A stretch of DNA of 64,000 nt from Kosakonia sp. SMBL-WEM22 (GTDB lineage Bacteria > Pseudomonadota > Gammaproteobacteria > Enterobacterales > Enterobacteriaceae). Positions 8,879 through 18,511 of this stretch are shown here, one piece after another; position 1 is the stretch's first letter; each line of letters starts with the position of its first letter. Under the pieces are notes generated by a model that had not been told where the DNA came from, searched no databases, and saw nothing but the letters and a program-made list of their open reading frames with translations. A program made the position numbers and the translations under genes. The stretch lies in contig NZ_CP051488.1 of assembly GCF_014490785.1 (NCBI RefSeq), forward strand, positions 2,790,001-2,854,000, read 5' to 3'.

Positions 8879-9691
8879 ATGGCACGCATTATTGTTGTTA
8901 CTTCGGGTAAAGGGGGCGTTGGCAAGACCACCTCCAGCGCGGCCATCGCTACTGGTTTAGCCCAGAAGGGCAAGAAAACGGTTGTTATCGACTTCGATAT
9001 TGGCCTACGTAACCTTGACCTGATCATGGGCTGCGAGCGCCGCGTTGTATACGATTTCGTTAACGTTATCCAGGGCGACGCAACGCTGAATCAGGCGTTG
9101 ATTAAAGATAAGCGCACTGAAAACCTCTATATTCTCCCGGCATCGCAGACGCGCGACAAAGACGCCCTCACCTATGAAGGCGTTGATAAGGTATTAGAAG
9201 ATCTGAAAAAAATGGACTTCGACTTTATCGTCTGTGACTCACCGGCTGGCATCGAAACCGGCGCGCTGATGGCGCTCTACTTCGCCGATGAAGCCATTAT
9301 CACCACTAACCCCGAAGTCTCGTCCGTGCGTGACTCTGACCGTATTCTGGGGATTCTGGCTTCCAAATCACGTCGTGCGGAGAGAGGTGAAGAGCCGATT
9401 AAAGAGCATCTGCTGCTCACCCGCTACAACCCGGGCCGCGTTAACCGTGGTGACATGTTGAGCATGGAAGATGTGCTGGAAATTCTGCGCATCAAACTGG
9501 TTGGCGTGATCCCGGAAGATCAGTCTGTACTGCGGGCCTCTAACCAGGGCGAGCCGGTTATTCTGGATGCTAATGCTGACGCCGGTAAAGCGTATGCCGA
9601 TGCCGTGGAACGTCTGCTGGGAGAAGAACGTCCTTTCCGCTTCATAGAAGAAGAGAAGAAAGGTTTCCTCAAACGCCTGTTCGGAGGATAA
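8879..9691 (+). CDS. minD: septum site-determining protein MinD
   Basis: MinD is a membrane ATPase of the ParA/MinD family that carries MinC and oscillates between the poles under MinE control. The deviant Walker A motif 'GKGGVGKTT' covers K11 to T17. The C-terminal amphipathic membrane helix is 'EEEKKGFLKRLFGG'. Length is 270 residues, as in E. coli. An AAGGA ribosome site precedes the ATG, and minE starts 3 bases after the stop. Confidence 0.98.
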   Translation: MARIIVVTSGKGGVGKTTSSAAIATGLAQKGKKTVVIDFDIGLRNLDLIMGCERRVVYDFVNVIQGDATLNQALIKDKRTENLYILPASQTRDKDALTYEGVDKVLEDLKKMDFDFIVCDSPAGIETGALMALYFADEAIITTNPEVSSVRDSDRILGILASKSRRAERGEEPIKEHLLLTRYNPGRVNRGDMLSMEDVLEILRIKLVGVIPEDQSVLRASNQGEPVILDANADAGKAYADAVERLLGEERPFRFIEEEKKGFLKRLFGG

Positions 9692-9694
9692 GTT

Positions 9695-9961
9695 ATGGCA
9701 TTACTCGACTTTTTTCTCTCCAGAAAAAAGAATACCGCCAGCATCGCTAAAGAACGCCTGCAGATTATTGTTGCAGAGCGCCGCCGCAGCGACGCTGAAC
9801 CCCACTATTTGCCGCAGCTGAAGCGCGATATTCTGGAAGTCATCTGTAAATATGTGCAGATCGATCCGGAAATGGTCACGGTGCAGCTGGAGCAGAAAGG
9901 GGACGATATTTCTATTCTGGAGTTGAACGTCACGTTGCCAGAAGCGGAAGAGACGAAATAA
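9695..9961 (+). CDS. minE: cell division topological specificity factor MinE
   Basis: MinE stimulates the MinD ATPase and confines MinC/MinD to the poles. The protein has 88 residues. The N-terminal membrane-binding and MinD-contact segment is 'ALLDFFLSRKKNTASIAKER', and the rest forms the dimeric topological specificity domain. It is the last gene of minCDE and is followed by a terminator. Confidence 0.98.
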   Translation: MALLDFFLSRKKNTASIAKERLQIIVAERRRSDAEPHYLPQLKRDILEVICKYVQIDPEMVTVQLEQKGDDISILELNVTLPEAEETK

Positions 9962-9981
9962 TCTCCGCAATAAGCGCAATT

Positions 9982-10012
9982 AAAAAAGGCAGAATAAATT
10001 CTGCCTTTTTTA
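9982..10012. terminator. terminator after minE
   Basis: The long stem AAAAGGCAGAAT / ATTCTGCCTTTT has a two-base centre and symmetrical A and T tracts; it can serve minCDE and the convergent rnd gene. Confidence 0.88.
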
Positions 10013-10048
10013 TTTCCTCACCGAAAGACACTGTAATTATTCACAGTC

Positions 10049-11176
10049 TTATTGCGGATACTCTGCTAATAACGCATTGAGTCGATCGGCCATCAATTCA
10101 CCGCGCCAGCCGCTAATTAATTCCGGCAGGCTGGTTTGCGTTTTCAGTTTCCAGTGCCAGTTTAATAACTGATTAATCTGCCGACGCGATGCCAGCAACT
10201 CTACGCTAATATTTTCACTTTCACTGATTGTCTGGACCAGCGCTTTAATCGCTTTAAACGCTTTGCGATAGCCGGGCATGTCCATCAGATTACGCAGCGG
10301 CTCTGGCAGTGACGCTTCCGGCAACTCCTGCGCCTGCGCGACCAGCGCCAGCAAGGTTTTACCGTGGAAACGGATTTCACTACCTGAAAGACCGAGGCTA
10401 TCCAGCTCGCCGAGGCTGCCTGGCATGTAGCGCGCAACTGCCCAGAGATTCTCTTCGCGCACCACAAAGTTGACGGCCATGTCGCGCTCGCGCGCCTTGC
10501 GCAGACGCCATGAGGCCAGCAGTTGCAAACAGGCCAGCTGGCGCGGGCGCAGCTGCCAGGCATTGGTGATTTCACGCCATGCTTCATCCGGTGCCAGCAC
10601 CTCCTGGCGGCGCTGCATCATTAAACGACACTCGTCGAGCGCGGCAGCCAGTCTGCCCGCCTGCTCGGTCTCTGCCAGCAGTTTCCCTGCGATAGGCAAC
10701 AGGTACCAGACATCCGCCGCCGCATAGTCACATTGACGCTCGGTAAGCGGACGCGCCAGCCAGTCGGTGCGGGATTCGCTTTTATCAATCACCGTCCCGG
10801 TAAACTCCTCTACCATTGAGGCAAAGCCCCATGACATCGGACGACCGCAGAATGCCGCGAGGATCTGCGTATCAATCATCGGCTGTGGCTGTACACCAAA
10901 CGTATTGAGGAACACTTCCAGATCTTCGCTTCCCGCGTGCAGATACTTGGTGATCGCACTATTGGTGAGCAGGTCGCGAAACGGCTTCCAGTCGGTAATA
11001 GTCAGCGGATCGATAAGCGTGACACGCTCGCCGTCATACATCTGCAGCAGACCCAATTGCGGGTAGTAAGTGCGGGTGCGGACAAATTCCGTATCGAGGG
11101 CAATGGCTGGAAATGCACTGGCAGATTCACATATGGCTGCCAGCGCGTCGTTCGTCGTTATCATCTGGTAATTCAA
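10049..11176 (-). CDS. rnd: ribonuclease D
   Basis: RNase D is a 3'-5' exonuclease that trims tRNA precursors and other stable RNAs. The DEDD catalytic residues lie in 'ALDTEFVRT' (Exo I), 'LHAGSEDLEV' (Exo II) and 'YAAADVWYLL' (Exo III, DEDDy type), followed by two HRDC domains ('RPRQLACLQLLASWR' starts the first). Length is 375 residues. The start codon is TTG at 11176 with a GAAGAG site; E. coli rnd also uses UUG. It lies behind fadD with a terminator between. Confidence 0.96.
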   Translation of the reverse strand: MNYQMITTNDALAAICESASAFPAIALDTEFVRTRTYYPQLGLLQMYDGERVTLIDPLTITDWKPFRDLLTNSAITKYLHAGSEDLEVFLNTFGVQPQPMIDTQILAAFCGRPMSWGFASMVEEFTGTVIDKSESRTDWLARPLTERQCDYAAADVWYLLPIAGKLLAETEQAGRLAAALDECRLMMQRRQEVLAPDEAWREITNAWQLRPRQLACLQLLASWRLRKARERDMAVNFVVREENLWAVARYMPGSLGELDSLGLSGSEIRFHGKTLLALVAQAQELPEASLPEPLRNLMDMPGYRKAFKAIKALVQTISESENISVELLASRRQINQLLNWHWKLKTQTSLPELISGWRGELMADRLNALLAEYPQ

Positions 11177-11201
11177 ATCATTTTCTCTTCAGTTTGCGCC
11201 C

Positions 11202-11229
11202 ATAAAAAACGCCGGCTTTAACCGGCGTT
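11202..11229 (-). terminator. terminator after fadD
   Basis: On the minus strand the stem AACGCCGG / CCGGCGTT is followed by TTTTTTATG. It separates fadD from rnd. Confidence 0.85.
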
Positions 11230-11248
11230 CGGGAGGCTAACGGATAGC

Positions 11249-12934
11249 TCAGGCGTTATTGTCCACTTTGGCGCGCGCTTCGTCACGTAATTCTCGTCGC
11301 AAAATCTTTCCGACGTTCGATTTCGGCAGCTCCGGGCGGAACTCCACCTGCTTCGGCACTTTGTAGCCGGTAAGCTGTCGGCGGCAGAAGGCGATCAGCG
11401 CCTCTTCAGTCACGGAAGCCTCTTTTTTCACCACAAAGAGTTTCACCGCTTCACCGCTGTTGGCGGATGGCACACCAACGGCAGCCACTTCCAGCACGCC
11501 GGGGTGCTGCATCACCACATCTTCGATCTCGTTCGGATAGACGTTGAAACCGGAGACCAGAATCATATCTTTCTTGCGATCGACAATGCGCAGGAACCCT
11601 TCGTCATCCATTACCGCAATATCGCCGGTGTGCAGCCAGCCATCACGCAGGATCTCATCGGTTGAATCAGGACGCTGCCAGTAGCCAAGCATCACCTGCG
11701 GCCCTTTAATACAAAGCTCGCCCGGTTCCCCCGGTGCGACTTCATTATTGTCGTCATCCACCAGCTTCGCTTCGGTCGACGGCACCGGCAGGCCAATGCT
11801 GCCGCTGTGGTAGTCAATATCGTGCGGGTTGACGCTCACCAGCGGCGAGCATTCGGTCAGACCATATCCTTCCAGCAGATACTGCCCGGTCAGTTTGACC
11901 CAACGGTCTGCTACCGCCTGTTGCACCGGCATGCCGCCGCCCGCAGAGAGGTGCAGTGAAGAGAAGTCGAGCTTTCTGAACTCCTCATTATTAAGCAGCG
12001 CGTTAAACAGCGTGTTCACGCCAGTCATGGCGGTGAAGGGGTATTTGCCCAGCTCTTTCACCAGCCCCGGAATATCGCGTGGGTTGGTGATCAGCAGGTT
12101 CTGTCCGCCCAGCTCGATAAACAGCAGGCAGTTCATGGTCAAGGCGAAGATGTGATAGAGCGGCAGCGCGGTGACTACCAGCTCTTTACCACGATGCAGT
12201 AGCGGCCCGTAAGTGGCGTTCACCTGTTCGAGGTTAGCCAGCATATTACGGTGGGTGAGCATCGCCCCTTTCGCCACACCGGTGGTGCCGCCGGTATATT
12301 GCAGAAACGCAAGATCCTCGCACACCAGTTCCGGTTTAACATACTGCATGCGGTAGCCGTTTTGCAGCGCGCGGCGAAACGAGATGGCATCCGGCAGGTG
12401 ATATTTCGGCACCAGTCGTTTGATATATTTAACGACAAAGTTAACCACCGTACCCTTTGCCGTTGAGAGCTGATCGCCCATGCGGGTCAGGATGACATGG
12501 CGCACCTGGGTTTTGTCGACAATCTTCTCCAGCGTGTGGGCAAAGTTGGAGACAATGACAATTGCCGCCGCGCCGCTGTCATTAAGCTGATGCTCAAGCT
12601 CACGGGGCGTGTAGAGCGGGTTAACGTTAACCACAATCATTCCGGCACGCAAAATCCCGAACAGCGCGACGGGATATTGCAGCAGGTTTGGCATCATCAG
12701 CGCCACACGATCGCCTTTTTGCAGGCCAAGCCCCTCCTGAAGGTAGGCGGCAAATGCCCGGCTGCGCTCCTCCAGTTTACGGAAGGTCATCACCTCGCCC
12801 ATGTTGATAAACGCCGGCTGGTCGGCATAACGGGCTGCTGAGTGTTCAAATAATTCAACCAGGGATTGATAACGGTCAGGGTTGATCTCCGCAGGCACAT
12901 CGGCGGGATAACGATTTAACCAAACCTTTTTCAA
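11249..12934 (-). CDS. fadD: long-chain-fatty-acid--CoA ligase FadD
   Basis: This enzyme activates exogenous long-chain fatty acids to acyl-CoA at the inner membrane. The ATP/AMP motif is 'YTGGTTGVAKG' near residue 213, with further AMP-ligase motifs 'GYGLTE' and 'GWLHTGD', and the catalytic-lysine region is near the C-terminus ('NVGKILRRELRDEA'). The TTG at 12934 gives 561 residues and has an AGAGGTGA site; E. coli fadD also starts with UUG. An in-frame ATG further upstream would add 11 unconserved residues. A FadR operator lies upstream. Confidence 0.96.
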   Translation of the reverse strand: MKKVWLNRYPADVPAEINPDRYQSLVELFEHSAARYADQPAFINMGEVMTFRKLEERSRAFAAYLQEGLGLQKGDRVALMMPNLLQYPVALFGILRAGMIVVNVNPLYTPRELEHQLNDSGAAAIVIVSNFAHTLEKIVDKTQVRHVILTRMGDQLSTAKGTVVNFVVKYIKRLVPKYHLPDAISFRRALQNGYRMQYVKPELVCEDLAFLQYTGGTTGVAKGAMLTHRNMLANLEQVNATYGPLLHRGKELVVTALPLYHIFALTMNCLLFIELGGQNLLITNPRDIPGLVKELGKYPFTAMTGVNTLFNALLNNEEFRKLDFSSLHLSAGGGMPVQQAVADRWVKLTGQYLLEGYGLTECSPLVSVNPHDIDYHSGSIGLPVPSTEAKLVDDDNNEVAPGEPGELCIKGPQVMLGYWQRPDSTDEILRDGWLHTGDIAVMDDEGFLRIVDRKKDMILVSGFNVYPNEIEDVVMQHPGVLEVAAVGVPSANSGEAVKLFVVKKEASVTEEALIAFCRRQLTGYKVPKQVEFRPELPKSNVGKILRRELRDEARAKVDNNA

Positions 12935-13006
12935 TGCATCACCTCTAAAATGAGTGTTTGTTGTCATCGCAGCCCCAGTTAATAAACAAGAAATTAACAT
13001 AATATT

Positions 13007-13023
13007 AACTCAGCGTACCAGTT
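13007..13023 (-). promoter_or_regulatory. FadR operator upstream of fadD
   Basis: On the minus strand the sequence AACTGGTACGCTGAGTT fits the FadR operator pattern (ACTGGT..GA..GTT) and resembles the E. coli fadD site. It lies 73-89 bases before the fadD TTG. A second AACTGG half site at 12975-12980 may be the weaker downstream operator. Confidence 0.6.
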
Positions 13024-13087
13024 TGAAAATTAACCGGACGGAAGGTTGCGAAGCGCGTCACTAATTATTTTTGTCATCGAATACAGG

Positions 13088-13116
13088 AAACAAAAACAGC
13101 GGCCGGGCCGCTGTTT
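13088..13116 (-). terminator. terminator after yeaY
   Basis: On the minus strand the stem AAACAGCGGC-CCG-GCCGCTGTTT is followed by TTTGTTTCC, directly after yeaY. Confidence 0.75.
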
Positions 13117-13139
13117 ATTTTTCCTGTCAAAACAAGAAA

Positions 13140-13730
13140 TTACTCTGTTACGACCGTTTGTACACGAGCGGGTTCGGGCGGATACCAGCCCCAGGGACCG
13201 TAGCCTGTACGCCAGGGATAGGGCCCCGGACCGGAGAACCACGGGTCGAGCGGCTGTGGCGGCATCATGATTTGCTGCTGCAGACGCCAGCGTTTATAGC
13301 CGTTCACCTGCATCACCATATAGGTGTAAGAAGCGCTGCCAACTTTGCCCGCTTCGGTGCCGGTAATCGGCCCCACTACGGTGACCAGTTGATTACGGAA
13401 ATCGACCGGGTCAACAAATCCATTGATGTCCGCGTAGATGCGCCCGACAGAGGGCTCACCCAGCACCGGGCGCGCGCCTTCATCCAGCGGGACAGAGGCG
13501 ATCTCCAGCCGGGTTTTGCCCTGCTGATTGATCACATTGATCACTTTCCCGCCGAAGCGCCCCTCCTGTCCAACATAGAGCGTTGGCGCATTCATCACCC
13601 GCACTAGATCTTGCTGCGGTGTCGGGCTGGTGCCCTTGATCGCATCCGGCACCGTTACGCACCCACTTAACGCTACCGTTACCAGCCCTGCCAGTAACAG
13701 CTGCATAAACCCTTTTTGACCCGCCATCAT
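13140..13730 (-). CDS. yeaY: Slp family outer-membrane lipoprotein YeaY
   Basis: This 196-residue protein has a lipoprotein signal peptide with lipobox L21-S-G-C24, which predicts outer-membrane attachment (V at +2, not D). It belongs to the Slp family (starvation-induced lipoprotein); conserved stretches are 'TPQQDLVRVMNAPTLYVGQ' and 'GPITGTEAGK'. The C-terminus is rich in Pro, Trp, Gly and Tyr. The first of two adjacent ATGs has the better AAGGGG spacing. In E. coli yeaY is sigma-E/stress linked. Confidence 0.9.
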   Translation of the reverse strand: MMAGQKGFMQLLLAGLVTVALSGCVTVPDAIKGTSPTPQQDLVRVMNAPTLYVGQEGRFGGKVINVINQQGKTRLEIASVPLDEGARPVLGEPSVGRIYADINGFVDPVDFRNQLVTVVGPITGTEAGKVGSASYTYMVMQVNGYKRWRLQQQIMMPPQPLDPWFSGPGPYPWRTGYGPWGWYPPEPARVQTVVTE

Positions 13731-13763
13731 GCGACCCCTTAACTCAGTTAGTACTACTGAGAT

Positions 13764-14459
13764 TCATTCCCGGCCAGGAAGTTTCTTCCACGCCACTTCG
13801 TTACGCAAATAAACTGGCTCCGCCTGTTCAACGGCGACAGACTTCTGCGCTTCAAAGAGTTGACGGGCGATGGGCAACATATCTTCCGCAGCGGGCAGTA
13901 ACATCTCGCCGTCGGTCAGCGTAAGGGGGCTATTGGCGGCCAGATCTGGCCATGCGCCCCAGCCGGTGCCCACCATCGCCCAGCTGCCTTCCAGCTGCTG
14001 CAAACGTCCGCTTACCGCCTCAGGTTTTAGCACCGCTTCCGTCTCTTCACCGTGCCAGACACCGTCAGCATCGCGCTGATACTCCGCCCAGTAGACTTCG
14101 CCCATGCGGGCATCAATGGCGGCCAGCACACGGGTCGCACCGGTTTTACGCCAGGCACCCTGCGCCATCGTCGCCAGCGTCGAGACGCCAATCATTGGCA
14201 GCTCCGCGCCGAGCGCCAGCCCCTGCGCGATACCAATACCGATACGCACGCCGGTAAAGCTGCCGGGCCCGCGGCCGAAAGCCAGCGCGTCGAGATCCGT
14301 AAGCCTGACCTCGGCGTCGGCAAGGGCAGCTCTGACCAGCGGCAGAATGCGTTGAGTATGTTCACGAGGGCAGAGTTCGAAGTGAGCGAAGGTCGTACCG
14401 TCATTCCACAGGGCAACAGAACAGGCTTCTGTGGCGGTATCAATAGCCAGAATTCGCAT
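13764..14459 (-). CDS. tsaB: tRNA threonylcarbamoyladenosine biosynthesis protein TsaB
   Basis: TsaB is the scaffold partner of TsaD and TsaE in adding t6A37 to ANN-decoding tRNAs, an essential step. The ASKHA fold is seen from 'ILAIDTATEACSVAL' at the N-terminus and 'GPGSFTGVRIGIG' near residue 70. Length is 231 residues, as in E. coli. It follows yoaA on the same strand with a 58-base gap and is followed by yeaY. Confidence 0.95.
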   Translation of the reverse strand: MRILAIDTATEACSVALWNDGTTFAHFELCPREHTQRILPLVRAALADAEVRLTDLDALAFGRGPGSFTGVRIGIGIAQGLALGAELPMIGVSTLATMAQGAWRKTGATRVLAAIDARMGEVYWAEYQRDADGVWHGEETEAVLKPEAVSGRLQQLEGSWAMVGTGWGAWPDLAANSPLTLTDGEMLLPAAEDMLPIARQLFEAQKSVAVEQAEPVYLRNEVAWKKLPGRE

Positions 14460-14517
14460 GGGTATAGCAGTCCAGATTCAACAAAATGGCGCGCATCTTA
14501 CCACACTTCGCAAAAAA

Positions 14518-16428
14518 TTACTCCGCTGCGGGCCTGGCAAGAAACTCCACCGCGCGGCGGATATCACGCGTGCGCGGTGCCGGCGGCAGGCTGGCGAGAA
14601 ACACCGCGCCGTAGGGGCGCATCACCAGCCGGTTATCGCAAATCACCAGCACACCGCGATCATCAATATCGCGAATCAGGCGACCAACCCCCTGCTTGAG
14701 CGTGATGACCGCATCCGGGAGCTGCACTTCATCAAAGGGATCGCCGCCGCGCAGACGGCAATCTTCCATCCGTGCTTTTAGTAGCGGATCGTCCGGTGAG
14801 GTAAACGGCAGCTTATCAATGATCACCAGCGAAAGCGTGTCGCCGCGCACGTCGACCCCCTCCCAGAAGCTGCTGGTGGCCACCAGCAGCGCGTTACCGG
14901 CATCAACAAACTGTTGCAGCAGTTGCCCTTTACTGGTTTCACCCTGCAACAGCACCGGCAGGCTGAGGGTGGCGCGGAACTGTTCCGCAAGATCGCGCAT
15001 CATGGCGTGCGAGGTACAGAGCATAAAGCAGCGCCCGTTGTTGGCTTCAATCATCGGCCTTAACATCGCTGCCAGCTGGCGCGCGGAGCCGGGCTGGTTG
15101 CTTTGCGGCAGATTGCGCGGCACGCAGAGCAGCGCCTGGCGCGGATAATCGAAGGGGCTCGGCAGCAGAAGTGATTGCGCTTCCTCAATGCCTAACCGTG
15201 CAGTGAAGTGATGCAGATCATCGTTGACCGACAGGGTCGCGGAGGTAAAGATCCAGCTCCCCTTCTTCTCTTTCATCACTTCCTGAAATTTATCGGCGAC
15301 GGTCAGCGGCGTCAGCGCCAGGGTAAAATTGCGCGAGGTGCACTCATACCAGTAGCTGAATCCCGGCTGATTAATCTCTTTCAGCCGCTTGAGGCGGGCA
15401 CGATAAACCGTGGCGCGCTCAAAAGCGGCGTCCAGCACCGCCGAGCGCCCAAGCGAGAGTTTCGCTACGTCGTAACAGAGCTCAAGGGCGTCATCGAGCA
15501 GCAGCAGCGCACGCAGGATCCGCGCATCGGCCAGCAGTTCGCGCAAGTTCCCGCGATAGCCCGGCTCGCCGAGTTGCAGGCGAAAATCCTGCGCGCTTTG
15601 CGCCAGCCGGTCGGCGCACTTCTGCAACTGCGCGGTATCGCGTAGATCGGTGCGATAGGCGATGGTGAAATCTTTGGCCAGATCGAGCAGCTGACGGCTG
15701 GAGAGCGACTGGCCAAAATATTGGCTGGCGATATCGGGCAGCTGGTGCGCTTCATCGAAGATCATCACTTCGGCCTCCGGGATCAGCTCACCGAAACCGC
15801 TCTCTTTCACCACCATGTCGGCGAGAAAAAGGTGGTGGTTGACCACCACGACGTCGGCTTCCATCGCTTTTTTTCGCGCCTTCACCACAAAGCACTCTTT
15901 GTACATTGGGCAGTCGCTGCCCAGACAGTTGTCATTGGTGCTGGTGACCAGCGGCCAGGCGGCGGAATCTCCCGCCACGCTGACGCAGGTGCTGATGTCC
16001 CCATCCTTGGTCTGGTTAGACCAGGAGCGCAGGAGAATGACATCGCTTAGCGTCTGTACCGGCAGATCGCCACCGGCAATCGCTTGCTGTTCGAGACGCT
16101 CGATACAGAGGTAGTTTGAACGGCCTTTAAGCAGCGCCGTGCGGCCGGTGTACTCCAGCGCTTTTGAGACGGTAGGCAGATCGCGGCTGTAGAGCTGATC
16201 CTGCAGGGCTTTTGAACCGGTGGAGATGATCACTTTCTTACCGGCGCGCAATGCGGGCGCAAGATAAGCATAAGTTTTACCGGTTCCGGTTCCCGCTTCC
16301 ACTACCAGCGGCTGCGTTTTTTCAATCGCTTCGGTCACGGCGTAAGCCATCTGGCGCTGCGGTTCGCGCGGTTTAAATCCCGGTATCGCTTTGGCAAGCT
16401 GGCCGTCTGTTGCAAAATCGTCCGTCAC
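14518..16428 (-). CDS. yoaA: ATP-dependent helicase YoaA (DinG/XPD family)
   Basis: This 636-residue superfamily 2 helicase has an iron-sulfur cluster. Motif I is 'EAGTGTGKT' near residue 45. The four FeS cysteines lie between about residues 110 and 190 ('STCVSVAG', 'NCLGSDCPMYKECF'), and the DEAH box is 'IFDEAHQLPD'. In E. coli YoaA pairs with the HolC (chi) subunit of polymerase III and repairs stalled forks. Its length equals E. coli YoaA. It diverges from yoaB. Confidence 0.95.
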   Translation of the reverse strand: MTDDFATDGQLAKAIPGFKPREPQRQMAYAVTEAIEKTQPLVVEAGTGTGKTYAYLAPALRAGKKVIISTGSKALQDQLYSRDLPTVSKALEYTGRTALLKGRSNYLCIERLEQQAIAGGDLPVQTLSDVILLRSWSNQTKDGDISTCVSVAGDSAAWPLVTSTNDNCLGSDCPMYKECFVVKARKKAMEADVVVVNHHLFLADMVVKESGFGELIPEAEVMIFDEAHQLPDIASQYFGQSLSSRQLLDLAKDFTIAYRTDLRDTAQLQKCADRLAQSAQDFRLQLGEPGYRGNLRELLADARILRALLLLDDALELCYDVAKLSLGRSAVLDAAFERATVYRARLKRLKEINQPGFSYWYECTSRNFTLALTPLTVADKFQEVMKEKKGSWIFTSATLSVNDDLHHFTARLGIEEAQSLLLPSPFDYPRQALLCVPRNLPQSNQPGSARQLAAMLRPMIEANNGRCFMLCTSHAMMRDLAEQFRATLSLPVLLQGETSKGQLLQQFVDAGNALLVATSSFWEGVDVRGDTLSLVIIDKLPFTSPDDPLLKARMEDCRLRGGDPFDEVQLPDAVITLKQGVGRLIRDIDDRGVLVICDNRLVMRPYGAVFLASLPPAPRTRDIRRAVEFLARPAAE

Positions 16429-16540
16429 ACTACCCCCTGGTTAAATCGCCAGTGATTATGTCAGGGTGGGCGGATTTACGCCAGCCAGGTTTTTGTGGCA
16501 CTCTTCCCGGCGAATCTTTGCAACCAGGAAGGAAAAGGTG

Positions 16541-16885
16541 ATGACAATTGTGCGTATTGACGCGGAAGCCCGCTGGTCTGATGTGGTGATCCATAACCAG
16601 ACGCTGTACTACACCGGCGTGCCGGAAAACCTCGACGCCGATGCTTTTGAGCAGACGGCAAACACGCTGGCGCAGATTGACGCAGTGCTCGAAAAACAGG
16701 GTAGCGATAAGTCACGGATCCTCGACGCCACTATTTTTCTCGCCGACAGCGATGATTTTGCGGCGATGAATAAGGCCTGGGATGCGTGGGTGGTGGCGGG
16801 CCATGCACCGGTGCGCTGCACCGTGCAGGCGAAGCTGATGAATCCGCGTTATAAAGTGGAGATCAAGATTATCGCGGCGGCATAA
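16541..16885 (+). CDS. yoaB: RidA family protein YoaB
   Basis: This 114-residue RidA/YjgF/UK114 relative has the family arginine in 'HAPVRCTVQAKLMNP', which in RidA binds the 2-aminoacrylate-type imine. The ATG at 16541 has an AGGAAGG/AAAGGTG site and restores the E. coli length; upstream in-frame codons are not conserved. It probably hydrolyses reactive enamines or imines; the actual substrate is not known. Confidence 0.92.
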   Translation: MTIVRIDAEARWSDVVIHNQTLYYTGVPENLDADAFEQTANTLAQIDAVLEKQGSDKSRILDATIFLADSDDFAAMNKAWDAWVVAGHAPVRCTVQAKLMNPRYKVEIKIIAAA

Positions 16886-17074
16886 TTACTCCTCCTCGTC
16901 CTCCTCATCTTCAAAGCGCGCCACGATCCGCTCTCCATTATGGCTGGCGCGCAGCTCTTGTGCCACCAGGCTTATAGCCTCACCGCTGCTCATGCCACCG
17001 GCCATAAGTTCCTGAATACGTTCGACTGCTTTCTGCTGCTGTTCGTGACTGAGGGAGGGTAATCCTGCAAACAT
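16886..17074 (-). CDS. yoaH: UPF0181 family protein YoaH
   Basis: This 62-residue protein begins '[14 protein letters not shown]', as does E. coli YoaH. ATG 17074 was chosen over a TTG six bases upstream because CAGGAG lies at normal spacing from it. The C-terminus is very acidic ('EDEEDEEE'). Its stop abuts the yoaB stop. No function is known. Confidence 0.88.
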
Positions 17075-17158
17075 GGTCAACTCCTGATAAATTATCGGCG
17101 CTAATTATTCCACGCGTCTGTGCACTACGCCAGCGAAGACGCTCAAGAGCCAGGAATC

Positions 17159-18508
17159 ATGACACAGTTACCCCCTGCCCAACTCTCACTCCCGTGGCAC
17201 CCCGAGGCCGCAGAGTTCTATTTCGCCCCGCTCAGTGCCCAGCCGTGGGCGATGCTGCTTCATTCGGGGCATGCCGATCATCCCCATAACCGGTTTGATA
17301 TTTTAGTCGCCGACCCGCTGACGACGCTGACAACGCAGGGCGAGAGCACTTATCAGGACGGACGCGCGTCGCAAGGCGATCCGCTTGGGCTCCTGCAACA
17401 GGCGCTGGATGCCTGCGGTCTGCATGCTGAACCCGCAAATGAGTTTCCTTTCCAGGGCGGTGCGCTTGGCCTGTTCGGGTATGATTTAGGCCGGCGCTTT
17501 GAAAAACTGCCCTCACTGGCCGCAAAGGATATTGCCATCCCCGATATGGCGGTTGGCATCTATGACTGGGCGCTGATTGTTGACCACAAACTGCAGCGTG
17601 TAACGCTGTTGAGCCACGGGGATATCACTGCGCGCCTGGCCTGGCTTGAGTCGCAGATCGCACCGCCGCAGGCCGAGTTTCGCTTAACCTCCGCCTGGCA
17701 GGCCAATATGAGCCGCGCGGAGTATGGCGAAAAGTTCCGCCAGGTGCAGGCGTGGCTGCGCAGCGGTGACTGCTATCAGGTCAACCTCGCGCAACGTTTT
17801 CAGGCACGTTACAGCGGCGATGAGTGGCAGGCATTTGTGCGCCTGAATGGTGAGAATCGCGCGCCGTTCAGCGCCTTTCTGCGCCTGCCGCAGGGGGCGA
17901 TCCTCAGCCTCTCTCCAGAGCGTTTTATTCGCCTGACAGGTGATGAGATTGAAACCCGCCCAATTAAAGGCACGCTGCCGCGTCTTGCGGACGCACAAGC
18001 GGATGCTGAGCAGGCCGTTCGTCTTGCCGCCTCGCCGAAAGATCGCGCCGAGAATGTGATGATTGTCGATCTGATGCGCAACGACATCGGTCGCGTGGCA
18101 GTAGCGGGTTCGGTACGGGTACCGGAGCTATTTGTGGTTGAACCTTTCCCGGCAGTGCATCACCTGGTAAGTACCGTGACGGCGAAGCTGCCCCCCGGGC
18201 GACACGCAAGCGATCTGCTTCGCGCGGCGTTTCCCGGGGGATCGATTACCGGTGCGCCGAAAGTGCGGGCGATGGCGATCATCGATGAGCTGGAGCCGCA
18301 CCGGCGCAATGCCTGGTGCGGTAGCATCGGCTACCTCAGCGTCTGCGGCAATATGGACACCAGCATCACCATCCGTACCGTCACCGCCTGCGACGGTCAG
18401 CTTTACTGCTCCGCGGGCGGCGGGATTGTCGCCGACAGCGACGAGGATGCGGAATATCAGGAAACCTTTGATAAAGTTAACCGTATCCTGCGGCAACTAG
18501 AGAGGTAA
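17159..18508 (+). CDS. pabB: aminodeoxychorismate synthase component 1
   Basis: PabB adds ammonia (from PabA) to chorismate to give 4-amino-4-deoxychorismate for folate synthesis. The active-site lysine lies in 'RPIKGTLPR', and chorismate-binding motifs 'AFPGGSITGAPKV' and 'GIVADSDEDAEY' follow. ATG 17159 with CCAGGA gives 449 residues (E. coli 453); a GTG at 17120 is the longer alternative. The N-terminus differs more from E. coli than the rest. nudL starts 3 bases after the stop. Confidence 0.94.
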   Translation: MTQLPPAQLSLPWHPEAAEFYFAPLSAQPWAMLLHSGHADHPHNRFDILVADPLTTLTTQGESTYQDGRASQGDPLGLLQQALDACGLHAEPANEFPFQGGALGLFGYDLGRRFEKLPSLAAKDIAIPDMAVGIYDWALIVDHKLQRVTLLSHGDITARLAWLESQIAPPQAEFRLTSAWQANMSRAEYGEKFRQVQAWLRSGDCYQVNLAQRFQARYSGDEWQAFVRLNGENRAPFSAFLRLPQGAILSLSPERFIRLTGDEIETRPIKGTLPRLADAQADAEQAVRLAASPKDRAENVMIVDLMRNDIGRVAVAGSVRVPELFVVEPFPAVHHLVSTVTAKLPPGRHASDLLRAAFPGGSITGAPKVRAMAIIDELEPHRRNAWCGSIGYLSVCGNMDTSITIRTVTACDGQLYCSAGGGIVADSDEDAEYQETFDKVNRILRQLER

Positions 18509-18511
18509 TTC